Positions 1 through 5,966 of a stretch of 5,966 nt of DNA are shown here, piece by piece. Origin of the DNA: ZLKRG46 sp032117915. Its GTDB lineage: Bacteria; Bacteroidota; Ignavibacteria; Kapaibacteriales; Kapaibacteriaceae. Numbering within the stretch: the first letter of the stretch is position 1; the number at the start of each line of letters is the position of its first letter. A program made the position numbers and the translations under genes. The stretch lies in assembly GCA_032117915.1 (NCBI GenBank), contig JAULYI010000135.1, positions 1 through 5,966 on the forward strand, in the 5' to 3' direction. The notes below the pieces were generated by a model. That model ran no database searches. It saw only the letters and a list, made by a program, of their open reading frames with translations, and was not told where the DNA came from.

Positions 1-32
1 GCCAAGTGATTGACCAGGCTATAGACGATTGG

Positions 33-56
33 AGCCCGCAAGCGCGGGCTTTTTTC
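33..56 (+). terminator. Rho-independent terminator of an upstream gene
   Basis: A perfect 7-bp GC-rich stem (AGCCCGC at 33-39 paired with GCGGGCT at 44-50) has a four-base loop and is followed at once by a run of T (50-55). The T-run lies only on the + strand side, so it ends a + strand transcript whose gene lies left of the window. Positions 1-32 hold no recognisable coding end beyond early stop codons (TGA at 7-9 and 11-13). Confidence 0.88.
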
Positions 57-85
57 GTTCATGGCCATATCCCATATTTCGGCTC

Positions 86-1687
86 ATGATTCGTCAACTC
101 TCGGCGATGCACAGCCCCCTCCATCCATTGACACGTGTGGTAACGTGTTGTTTCCTTCTGACACTTGGGTTGACAGGTGTCATGGAAGGGGCGTCGGATG
201 AACGCAAGGCGCGCGAGCTTTTCATTGCCGGATCGTCGCTGCAGCAGATGCAGCAGTATGCCGAGGCTATCCTCGAGTACCAGGAATCCCTGCATCATGA
301 TACGTCGGCCGTCACGCTTACGGCGATCGCGCAGTGTTACATGCAGCTTGCGAAGTACGACAGGGCTCGACGCTTCGCCGAGGCTGCCGTGCGCTTCGAT
401 ACCACGTTTGGCGATGCCTATGAGACGCTTGCCGAGATCCTGGTGACGACCGGTGAGTACGATGCGGCCGTGCAGACGTATGAGCGAATCAGAACGATGT
501 CGCCTACGCCACGTCAGCTCTATACCCTTGCCAGACTTTATGAGCCGCGGAATGCCCTGAAGGCGCTGGAGGTCTATGAAGAGCTGCTTGAGCAACGACC
601 TACGACGGAGACGCTCTACCAGATGGCAGAGCTCTACAAGCGCGTCAAGGATACGTCGGGACTGATCCGTACCGTGGAACGTGCTTCACGCATGGAGCCG
701 ACGGATCCGTACATCGGTGCTGAACTTGTGCAGCTTTACGTGACGTCGAGACGTATCGATGATGCTATCCAGACCATGCGTACGTGGGCCGGCAATGCAT
801 CGGCGATCGTCGAAGCCAAGGAGCACGTGTGGTCGGCGGGCCTGCTTACGATGCTGGAAGACACCTCGTTCACACGGGCATATCGTCATCAGGTACTCTC
901 TTTCATCGGTACGGTCGAGGAACCGCTTCGCACATCGTGGCGCGTCCAATCGATGAGTGGCGCACTGGCATTGCGTCTTGATGAAGCGACGCTTGCCAAC
1001 ACGAGATTCGCCGCGGCCATCGCCACTGGCGGTAACAACCCCGAAGTTCCTATCCAGATCGCTATGGCCTACATGGAGGCCGAACAGTTCAAGTCTGCCT
1101 TTGACGTACTATCGCGCGTGGCCGGCGTTCACGACCGCGACGCGCGATTCCCCTACTACATGGGCGTGGCCTGCATTCAGATGAAGCAGGACTCTGCGTC
1201 GATCGTGCTTTTCCGTCACGCCATTCGTCTGGACCCCTCGTTCACGGATGCGTGGGTGCAACTCGGACTAGGCTTTGAAGCGCTCCAGATGACGGACTCG
1301 GCCGATGCGGCATACACAGCCGTGCTAAGCCTGGATCCGGACCAGCATCTGGTGAATAATAACTTTGCCTACTCGCTGGCCGTGCGCGGCAAGGATATGC
1401 AGCGTGCTCGCTCCATGGCCTGGAGAGCCGTCCAGCAGTATCCGTCCAACGCGGCCTACCTTGACACGTATGCATGGGTGCTGTACCGGATGGGACAGTA
1501 TGACGAGGCGAAAGTGTACATCGAGAAGGCGATCACGCGCGGCGGCAATGCGACGCATTACGAGCACTATGGCGATATTCTGGAGGCCCTTGGCATGCTA
1601 GACGCAGCCGTCGACGCCTGGGACAGGGCACTCACGCTTGATCCATCGCGCGAGGCCGTGAAAGCCAAAGTGTTCAAGTTCAGATGA
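86..1687 (+). CDS. Exported tetratricopeptide repeat (TPR) protein
   Basis: This 533-residue protein is predicted to be secreted to the periplasm. A short basic/polar start is followed by a hydrophobic core (about residues 18-32, VVTCCFLLTLGLTGV) and a likely signal peptidase I site near residue 36; there is no convincing lipobox. The rest is nearly all helix-turn-helix TPR units. N-terminal units lie at about residues 41-172. C-terminal units lie at about 355-522, including YLDTYAWVLYRMGQYDEA, a pattern common in bacterial TPR proteins of cell envelopes. The central part (about 235-350) is more degenerate. TPR proteins act as protein-binding scaffolds, and no enzymatic domain is seen. The frame stays open upstream to a TTG at 29, but that codon lies just before the terminator stem, so I prefer ATG at 86; ATG at 107 would give an even more typical signal peptide. 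It is the first gene of a tight five-gene cluster. The exact role is unknown. Confidence 0.88.
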   Translation: MIRQLSAMHSPLHPLTRVVTCCFLLTLGLTGVMEGASDERKARELFIAGSSLQQMQQYAEAILEYQESLHHDTSAVTLTAIAQCYMQLAKYDRARRFAEAAVRFDTTFGDAYETLAEILVTTGEYDAAVQTYERIRTMSPTPRQLYTLARLYEPRNALKALEVYEELLEQRPTTETLYQMAELYKRVKDTSGLIRTVERASRMEPTDPYIGAELVQLYVTSRRIDDAIQTMRTWAGNASAIVEAKEHVWSAGLLTMLEDTSFTRAYRHQVLSFIGTVEEPLRTSWRVQSMSGALALRLDEATLANTRFAAAIATGGNNPEVPIQIAMAYMEAEQFKSAFDVLSRVAGVHDRDARFPYYMGVACIQMKQDSASIVLFRHAIRLDPSFTDAWVQLGLGFEALQMTDSADAAYTAVLSLDPDQHLVNNNFAYSLAVRGKDMQRARSMAWRAVQQYPSNAAYLDTYAWVLYRMGQYDEAKVYIEKAITRGGNATHYEHYGDILEALGMLDAAVDAWDRALTLDPSREAVKAKVFKFR

Positions 1688-1718
1688 TGTTCCACACCAC
1701 ACCATTTCAGTACGCATC

Positions 1719-1922
1719 ATGACGAAGCCCACCAGCACTGACATCAACGACTACGAGATCCTTATTCGCCGCCGAGGCGAGGATGACTACGCTTCATACT
1801 GTCCGCAGCTAGCCCACATGATCAAGGGTACGGCCCACGAAGAGGTCGAAGATGCCATGAAGCAGTTCGTGATTGATCACATCGAATCTGTGCGTGCCGC
1901 CGGCGGCTCGGCCGAGGCCTGA
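1719..1922 (+). CDS. Small HicB-like (UPF0150-type) protein, solitary
   Basis: This 67-residue protein has the compact beta-beta-beta-alpha pattern of the HicB/UPF0150 fold: a strand YEILIRRRG (12-20), a strand DDYASYCPQ (22-30) with the 'D-x-Y-x-x-Y-x-P-x-L' look of HicB antitoxins, a third strand near 34-39, then an amphipathic helix from about 40 to 60 (EEVEDAMKQFVIDHIESVR). The usual PGC turn after the P-x-L is replaced by AHM. The C-terminal DNA-binding (HTH or ribbon-helix-helix) domain of full HicB antitoxins is absent, and no HicA toxin lies next to it, so a toxin-antitoxin role is not supported. It sits 31 bases after the first TPR gene and 6 bases before the next gene, inside what looks like one operon. 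No Shine-Dalgarno is visible. The function is unknown; a small binding or regulatory protein is possible. Confidence 0.75.
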   Translation: MTKPTSTDINDYEILIRRRGEDDYASYCPQLAHMIKGTAHEEVEDAMKQFVIDHIESVRAAGGSAEA

Positions 1923-1928
1923 CGATGT

Positions 1929-2564
1929 ATGACTGAACGCGTAGACGTCGCCCACCTCAATGCGCTGAAGGTCGAGCATAAGGTCGTGATCTCGCTGATC
2001 ACGCTGTCTGTCCTTGGTCCGATCGCCCTTGCCCTGCACCGCCTTGGCGGTGCGCCGCACGTGGTGTCTGTCCTGCCGCTCTTCATCTTTGCCGCAGCGT
2101 CCATGGGCGTTTCATGGTGGGTCGTGCGTCGCTTTGGACCTGACTACCTTGGCGGGCCGGCCATCATGACGCTGCTGCCCCTGCTCACATTCATTACGCT
2201 TGGGTCTGCCCTGATCGTCGCCTCCGGCATGCTGCTCTTCCCTGCTGCCGCCCCCTGGCTGGCCATTCCGGGTATGCCTCTCATGCTCGGAGCCATCATC
2301 CTCCATGATATCGGCCTGCGTGGTATCGTTCATTCGTGGATGCAGCGCGTAGGGTTCGGCCGCACTATGCGCATTGCCGTCCCGGTGGCGCTGTCGCTGC
2401 TTATTACGATGTCGGCCGACCGTGAGGGTACCTTCGTGCTGCCGACAGGGTTTGCCCTGGGAACGCTGGCTAACGGCTTCATGCGCGAGAACATTCCGGG
2501 CACCATGTACCTACTCGTTACGCCGCCGCTGCTACTCTTTGCCAGCTGGCTTCTCATGGGCTGA
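1929..2564 (+). CDS. Polytopic membrane protein, probable degenerate CPBP-family homologue
   Basis: This 211-residue protein is very hydrophobic with about seven membrane segments (roughly residues 19-37, 45-66, 78-103, 109-126, 147-162, 168-184 and 192-210). Its second half resembles the CPBP protease encoded directly downstream. HDIGLRGIV (126-134) lines up with that protein's motif 1, EELLFRGVI, keeping the arginine spacing and RG but replacing both catalytic glutamates with H and D. GFALGTLANGFMRENIPGTM (174-193) matches the loop and helices before CPBP motif 3. There is no histidine after residue 135, so motifs 2 and 3 (FxxxH, HxxxN) are gone. If the homology holds, the protein cannot be an active protease of this type and may be a pseudoenzyme partner. 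It begins 6 bases after the HicB-like gene and ends one base before the next ATG. The coding frame is certain; the family link is my inference by eye. Confidence 0.8.
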   Translation: MTERVDVAHLNALKVEHKVVISLITLSVLGPIALALHRLGGAPHVVSVLPLFIFAAASMGVSWWVVRRFGPDYLGGPAIMTLLPLLTFITLGSALIVASGMLLFPAAAPWLAIPGMPLMLGAIILHDIGLRGIVHSWMQRVGFGRTMRIAVPVALSLLITMSADREGTFVLPTGFALGTLANGFMRENIPGTMYLLVTPPLLLFASWLLMG

Positions 2565-2565
2565 C

Positions 2566-3495
2566 ATGCCACGACAACCGCTGACCATACCCTGGTGGGC
2601 CCGTATCCTGACCATTGTGGCCTCGGTCATCGCCGTAATCCCGGCACTGTCTGCCGTTGCAGGTATGCAACATGTCGGCATGTTCGTGCAGGGCTTCTTG
2701 TACGCGTGGATCCTTGCAGTATCTGTTGGCATTGAGCGCTTCCGTGGCGGTAACCACGTCACACTCGGTCTCCCGCTGCATTCCCTTGCCCTGACGGATA
2801 TCGGCAAAGGGGCAATGGTTGCGCTGGCAGCGTTGACGGGCGTTGTGACCATGGCGCTGACCCTTGGCGCAACGTGGTCCGGGGTCGCGTTCACATCGGG
2901 TTTGGGTATCGCACTGCTCTCCGTCATGCTCACCGTCATCCATGCCGCCGGCGAAGAGCTGCTGTTCCGCGGTGTGATCATGCAGGCTGTCAGCGAACGC
3001 TTCGGGGCCGTCACAGCCGTCGTGGTAACGTCGGTTCCGTTTGGTCTTGCCCACGCTGCGAATCCTGACGCAGGAATCGTGAGCGTGGTGAACACCATCC
3101 TCGCCGGTATCGCCCTTGGTGCGATGGTCGTTGCCAACCGCTCGCTGTGGCTTGCCATCGGGTTCCACGGTGTGTGGAACGTAGGGGTGGCTGCGGCGAT
3201 CGGTCCTCTAAGCGGCTACACCGAGCTGCCGTACCGAATCATGGCGCTTGACACGACGTCGCTCGGAACGTGGCGCTGGCTTGTGGATGGTGCCTATGGC
3301 ATCGAAGAGGGTCTGGCAACGACCGTAGCCCTGGTGATCATCACCGTCATCGTCCTGCGCTCGCAGCGCTACGATGCCTTCGTCGAAGCGGCGCGGCAGC
3401 GACGGTCCATTGCGGAACATCGTCTCTCATACACGGCCTCGGCACCTGCTTCGTCAATCGAAGGGCCTGCCACTTCACCATCACACGACGTATGA
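2566..3495 (+). CDS. CPBP family intramembrane glutamic endopeptidase (CAAX protease / Abi type)
   Basis: This 309-residue inner-membrane protein carries all three signature motifs of the CPBP (Rce1-like, PF02517) family: EExxxR at E130-E131-R135 (EELLFRG), FxxxH at F159-H163 (FGLAHA) and HxxxN at H201-N205 (HGVWN). In this family the glutamates and histidines form the active site within the membrane. Eukaryotic members trim prenylated proteins, and bacterial members serve in bacteriocin self-immunity, envelope protein processing or unknown roles. Membrane helices lie at about 14-33, 39-55, 82-101, 107-127, 148-163, 171-190, 193-210 and 249-265. After motif 3 comes a GAYGIEEGL segment (242-250), like the 'G-x-F-G-x-E-G-G' element in many bacterial members. 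The last 45 residues form a polar, Ser/Ala/Pro-rich, probably disordered tail. The frame is open further upstream inside the preceding gene, but ATG at 2566, one base after that gene's stop, gives a normal start. The substrate is unknown. Confidence 0.93.
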   Translation: MPRQPLTIPWWARILTIVASVIAVIPALSAVAGMQHVGMFVQGFLYAWILAVSVGIERFRGGNHVTLGLPLHSLALTDIGKGAMVALAALTGVVTMALTLGATWSGVAFTSGLGIALLSVMLTVIHAAGEELLFRGVIMQAVSERFGAVTAVVVTSVPFGLAHAANPDAGIVSVVNTILAGIALGAMVVANRSLWLAIGFHGVWNVGVAAAIGPLSGYTELPYRIMALDTTSLGTWRWLVDGAYGIEEGLATTVALVIITVIVLRSQRYDAFVEAARQRRSIAEHRLSYTASAPASSIEGPATSPSHDV

Positions 3496-4688
3496 ACACC
3501 GCTGCTCTTCCCCTTGCCGTTCGCCGCTTGATGCGTCCGTTGCTGCGTGCCGCAGTGCCGTTCATCACCATGATCGTTGGCACGGCATCGATGCATGGAC
3601 AATGGGTCGCCATGTCCGAGGAGGCCGACAGTATGATGCAGGTCGGTATCCGGAACATTTACAACGTACAGTTCGCAGAGGCGCACCGCAACTTCACCAG
3701 AGTGATCGAGCTGGATCCCACGAATCCCGCCGGATACTTCCTTGATGCGATGATCGACTGGTGGAAGGTCAATATTGCACAGCGACGGAGGACGTATGAC
3801 CAGACGTTCCTTGAGAAGATCCAGCGCGTGATCGACGTCTGCGACCGTGAGCTTGCGAAGGATCCGCAGAACCTTACGGCACTGTTCTTCAAGGGTGGTT
3901 CGCTGGGGTTCCGCGGACGCTATTACGCCATGCGCGAAAGCATGGTGAATGCCGTGAACGACGGACGCGTAGCACTCGAGATGATGAACGAGTGCAAGAA
4001 GATCGCTCCCGCTAACCACGACATCATGCTTGGCACCGGTACGTATAACTACTTCGCCGCCATGATCCCCGAGAAGTATCCACTGGTGAAACCACTGATG
4101 GCACTGTTTCCGGGTGGTGATAAAGATCTGGGCATTCTGCAGCTCGAGGCAGCAGCCCGTACAGCCCGCTATGCCCGTGTCGAAGCGTCGGTGGTTCTGC
4201 TGAATGCCTTTTACGATTTCGAGAAGAATCCCACAAGAGCCATGCCCATCGCTAAGGATCTGCATGAGCGCTTTCCGGATAATCCATACTTCCATCGGTA
4301 TATGGGACGCTGCTATGTGCAGCTCGGTCCGCTGGATACGATGGAGCTTGTCTGGCGCGACGTGTTGGTGAAGTATCTCGACAAGAAGTTTGGCTACGAT
4401 AATCCGACCGCACGCGAAGCACTGTATTACATCGGACTGTCTCGCATGATCCGCGGTGATCACGACATGGCCCTCAAATACTACTACAAGTGCGACGAAG
4501 CATGTCGGTCGCTCGATGAAGACCCCTCTGGATTCATGACAAAGGTGAACATCAAGATCGGCAACATCTACGACCTGCAGGGCAAGCGTAAGCTTGCCGT
4601 TAAGCAATACGACAAAGTTCTGTCATGGTCCGATCGTAACGGATCCCACGACGAAGCACGTAGATATAAGGACCAGCCCTACCGGTAA
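3492..4688 (+). CDS. Exported TPR-like protein of unknown function
   Basis: This 398-residue protein starts at ATG 3492, overlapping the previous stop codon (ATGA), which suggests translational coupling. The N-terminus is a long, basic signal peptide (RR at 11-12, R at 16 and 19, hydrophobic core about 20-34), with probable cleavage near residue 36. TPR-type helical pairs follow: VGIRNIYNVQFAEAHRNFTR (51-70) continuing to IELDPTNPAGYF, then about 255-285, 306-336 and 351-378. Between them lies a distinctive stretch at about 181-231 with GTGTYNYFAAMIPEKYPLVK, then PLMALFPGGDKDLG and LEAAARTARYARVEA. I associate this signature with a class of secreted TPR proteins in Bacteroidota and relatives, but I cannot name a Pfam family with certainty. 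No catalytic motif is seen. A periplasmic scaffold or chaperone-like adaptor working with the neighbouring membrane proteins is possible. Confidence 0.88.
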   Translation: MNTAALPLAVRRLMRPLLRAAVPFITMIVGTASMHGQWVAMSEEADSMMQVGIRNIYNVQFAEAHRNFTRVIELDPTNPAGYFLDAMIDWWKVNIAQRRRTYDQTFLEKIQRVIDVCDRELAKDPQNLTALFFKGGSLGFRGRYYAMRESMVNAVNDGRVALEMMNECKKIAPANHDIMLGTGTYNYFAAMIPEKYPLVKPLMALFPGGDKDLGILQLEAAARTARYARVEASVVLLNAFYDFEKNPTRAMPIAKDLHERFPDNPYFHRYMGRCYVQLGPLDTMELVWRDVLVKYLDKKFGYDNPTAREALYYIGLSRMIRGDHDMALKYYYKCDEACRSLDEDPSGFMTKVNIKIGNIYDLQGKRKLAVKQYDKVLSWSDRNGSHDEARRYKDQPYR

Positions 4689-4727
4689 GCTGTCGTAGAT
4701 TTCGACAGCTGCACGAGCGTCTTGTGC
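4688..4727 (+). terminator. Two tandem stem-loops after the TPR gene, possible atypical terminator
   Basis: The first hairpin has a perfect 8-bp stem, AGCTGTCG (4688-4695) with CGACAGCT (4703-4710), and a 7-base loop; its first base is the last base of the TAA stop. The second starts at the next base: GCACGAG (4711-4717) with CTTGTGC (4721-4727), 7 pairs including one G-U, and a 3-base loop. Neither is followed by a T-run, so standard intrinsic termination is doubtful. They may mark a transcript end, a processing point or an RNA stabiliser between the operon and the next gene. Confidence 0.45.
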
Positions 4728-4776
4728 GGCCTGCGGTCACGTCCCGCATTCACGTCACAACACTGGGGTTTGTCGT

Positions 4777-5966
4777 ATGTCTATCCATCGTCATGTCGTC
4801 CACTGGACGACCATCCTGTGCATGGTTACCGCTCACGGTACTTCCATGGCCCAAAGCCAAGCCGGTAGAGCCGGCTTCGGATTCAACGCCGGCACTGCCA
4901 AGTATCTTGGAGAGTTTACCGACAATTCATGGTGGCTCGGAGGCGACCTCTTTGTCCGCTACAATGTTCTGGACTGGTTCTCATTACAGGCACAGTTCGG
5001 CTATGCCAATCCACGGTTTCGCGTCGATGCAGATAACGCTATCGCGAAGTATACTGACTACTTTGGCGTTAACAACGACGGCACGGCCAAAACCATCGGT
5101 GATCGATTCCCCAATGGCACACTCATCGTCGATGATTCCGAGGATCGACGCAACAACACGCGCATCTTCTCCTACGAGCTGATCGCCTCGATCAACCTCT
5201 TGCCCAATCAACCCTTTGTGCCCTATGTCTTTGGCGGCGTCGGGGTGATGAGCTACCAGGTGCGCCCCGGCCTTTCCGGTGGTGCGGGCCTGGGACTCGT
5301 TGAGCCCCCCAACAACGGTGGACCGGTCGTTGGAACAGGTATCCTGCCTGGTCAGGCAGCCGGACTGTACGAGACCGGTGGCATGAACGGTGGACTGATC
5401 TTCCCTGTCGGTCTGGGCTTCGAGCTGTACGTCAGTGATAATGTCGTGTTCAACGGACGCGGGACCTTCCGGTTCACGTCAACGAAGTATCTCGATGACT
5501 ACAATCCCGGCAGCATGAAGGTCTGGGATGCCAGCGCGCAGGCCTACAGTGATCTCACTGCCCCCTTGCCGCCAAACATCGACGCCGGTACGAATGACCA
5601 GTTATTTACGGCCGGATTCGGCCTGACGTATTACGTGTTTGGTCGATCCGACTTCGACGGTGATGGCGTGACGAATAGTCGCGAGCGCCAGCTGCAGATC
5701 GATGAGCAGAATCCGGACAGTGACGGAGACGGTCTGCCGGACGGCTACGAAGTGTCGGGATCGCGCAACGTACCCACCGGCTTTACAGAGAAACAGATCG
5801 AGATGCTGCCAATGATGAAGGTCCGCACGGACCCCACCAAGCAGGATACCGATGGCGACGGCCTGGGCGACCGAGAGGAACTGGTAGTGTACGAGACGGA
5901 TCCACGGGCGACGGACTCTGATGCTGACGGTCTGGCCGACAACGTGGAGCTTGCGCGGAAGACAGA
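4777..5966 (+). CDS. Outer-membrane beta-barrel protein with TSP3-like calcium-binding repeats (3' end outside window)
   Basis: The frame is open to the window edge (396 codons seen, no stop), so the protein is cut off. The start at ATG 4777 gives a signal peptide whose hydrophobic part is WTTILCMVTAHG and whose likely cleavage follows TSMA at residue 25. An internal ATG at 4846 would destroy this peptide. Residues about 26-288 alternate polar and aromatic/hydrophobic residues as in an OmpA-like or OMP_b-brl barrel (for example FVPYVFGGVGVMSYQV, IFPVGLGFELYVSDNVVFNG, LFTAGFGLTYYVFG). From residue 292, four TSP3-type acidic motifs follow: DFDGDGVTN (292-300), DSDGDGLPD (314-322), DTDGDGLGD (357-365) and DSDADGLAD (380-388), likely calcium-binding. 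In Bacteroidota-type proteins this order is often followed by a C-terminal OmpA peptidoglycan-binding domain, which would lie beyond the window. A surface or peptidoglycan-anchoring structural role is likely. An 88-base gap with hairpins separates it from the operon. Confidence 0.87.
   Translation, partial: MSIHRHVVHWTTILCMVTAHGTSMAQSQAGRAGFGFNAGTAKYLGEFTDNSWWLGGDLFVRYNVLDWFSLQAQFGYANPRFRVDADNAIAKYTDYFGVNNDGTAKTIGDRFPNGTLIVDDSEDRRNNTRIFSYELIASINLLPNQPFVPYVFGGVGVMSYQVRPGLSGGAGLGLVEPPNNGGPVVGTGILPGQAAGLYETGGMNGGLIFPVGLGFELYVSDNVVFNGRGTFRFTSTKYLDDYNPGSMKVWDASAQAYSDLTAPLPPNIDAGTNDQLFTAGFGLTYYVFGRSDFDGDGVTNSRERQLQIDEQNPDSDGDGLPDGYEVSGSRNVPTGFTEKQIEMLPMMKVRTDPTKQDTDGDGLGDREELVVYETDPRATDSDADGLADNVELARKT
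5650..5942 (+). repeat. Four TSP3-like DxDxDGxxD repeats (protein-level repeat)
   Basis: Within the outer-membrane protein gene, four copies of an acidic calcium-loop motif occur at residues 292-300, 314-322, 357-365 and 380-388. The start-to-start spacings are 22, 43 and 23 residues, so the middle gap holds an insertion of about 20 residues. More copies may follow outside the window. Confidence 0.8.

Noticed and set aside
10..25. TTGACC at 10-15 and TATAGA at 20-25 as a promoter
   Set aside because: The boxes are only 4 bases apart, far from the usual spacing of about 17, and both lie upstream of a strong terminator that would stop the transcript.
1719..2564. A HicA/HicB-type toxin-antitoxin pair with the neighbouring gene as toxin
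   Set aside because: The neighbour is a 211-residue multi-pass membrane protein, not a small HicA-type RNase, and the HicB-like protein lacks a DNA-binding domain.
2532..3168. Two overlapping - strand open frames of about 200 codons opposite the CPBP gene
   Set aside because: Both lie against a gene with all three protease motifs, and their products are low in hydrophobic order with no recognisable features. They are shadows.
2566..3495. Abortive-infection or bacteriocin immunity system based on the CPBP (Abi) protein
   Set aside because: The family name alone does not show defence. No phage, bacteriocin or mobile genes are nearby and base composition matches the surroundings, so an envelope role fits at least as well.
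3369..4607. Long open frame on the - strand (412 codons) opposite the second TPR gene
   Set aside because: The + strand frame has a signal peptide, TPR units and a coupled start. The - strand product is His/Ile/Val-rich with no domain and is explained by codon bias of the real gene in a GC-rich genome.
4724..5182. Open frame of 152 codons on the + strand overlapping the start of the outer-membrane protein gene
   Set aside because: It is Ser/Thr/Pro-rich with no domain. The frame starting at 4777 gives a signal peptide, a barrel and TSP3 repeats and stays open to the window end, so it is the real one.

Overview
The window reads as ordinary chromosome of a Gram-negative bacterium of moderately high GC, most likely from the Bacteroidota/Chlorobiota side of the tree (a Kapabacteria- or Ignavibacteria-like lineage is my guess). 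The basis is indirect: start codons lack clear Shine-Dalgarno sequences, two exported TPR proteins flank membrane proteins, and the last gene encodes an outer-membrane barrel followed by thrombospondin type 3 (TSP3)-like calcium-binding repeats. No mobile element, tRNA, rRNA or CRISPR array is visible.

Layout. All genes are on the + strand. Positions 1-32 are the tail of an upstream + strand transcript, closed by a clear rho-independent terminator (33-56). Five tightly packed genes follow: an exported TPR protein (86-1687), a small HicB-like protein (1719-1922), a seven-helix membrane protein (1929-2564), an intact CPBP/CAAX-type intramembrane protease (2566-3495) and a second exported TPR protein (3492-4688). 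Gaps between them are 31, 6, 1 and -4 bases, so they are very probably co-transcribed and partly translationally coupled. Two adjacent hairpins (4688-4727) follow the fifth stop codon. A separate outer-membrane protein gene then begins (4777) and runs off the right edge.

How the genes may work together. The two TPR proteins should sit in the periplasm and the two membrane proteins in the inner membrane. The HicB-like protein is cytoplasmic. The most interesting point is that the 211-residue membrane protein looks like a catalytically dead relative of the CPBP protease directly downstream. It keeps the RG of motif 1 and the helix layout but has lost the glutamates and both later histidines. 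A pseudoprotease/protease pair flanked by exported TPR scaffolds could be an envelope-processing module. That is inference; no substrate can be read from the sequence. I found nothing that clearly marks a new defence or mobile system.
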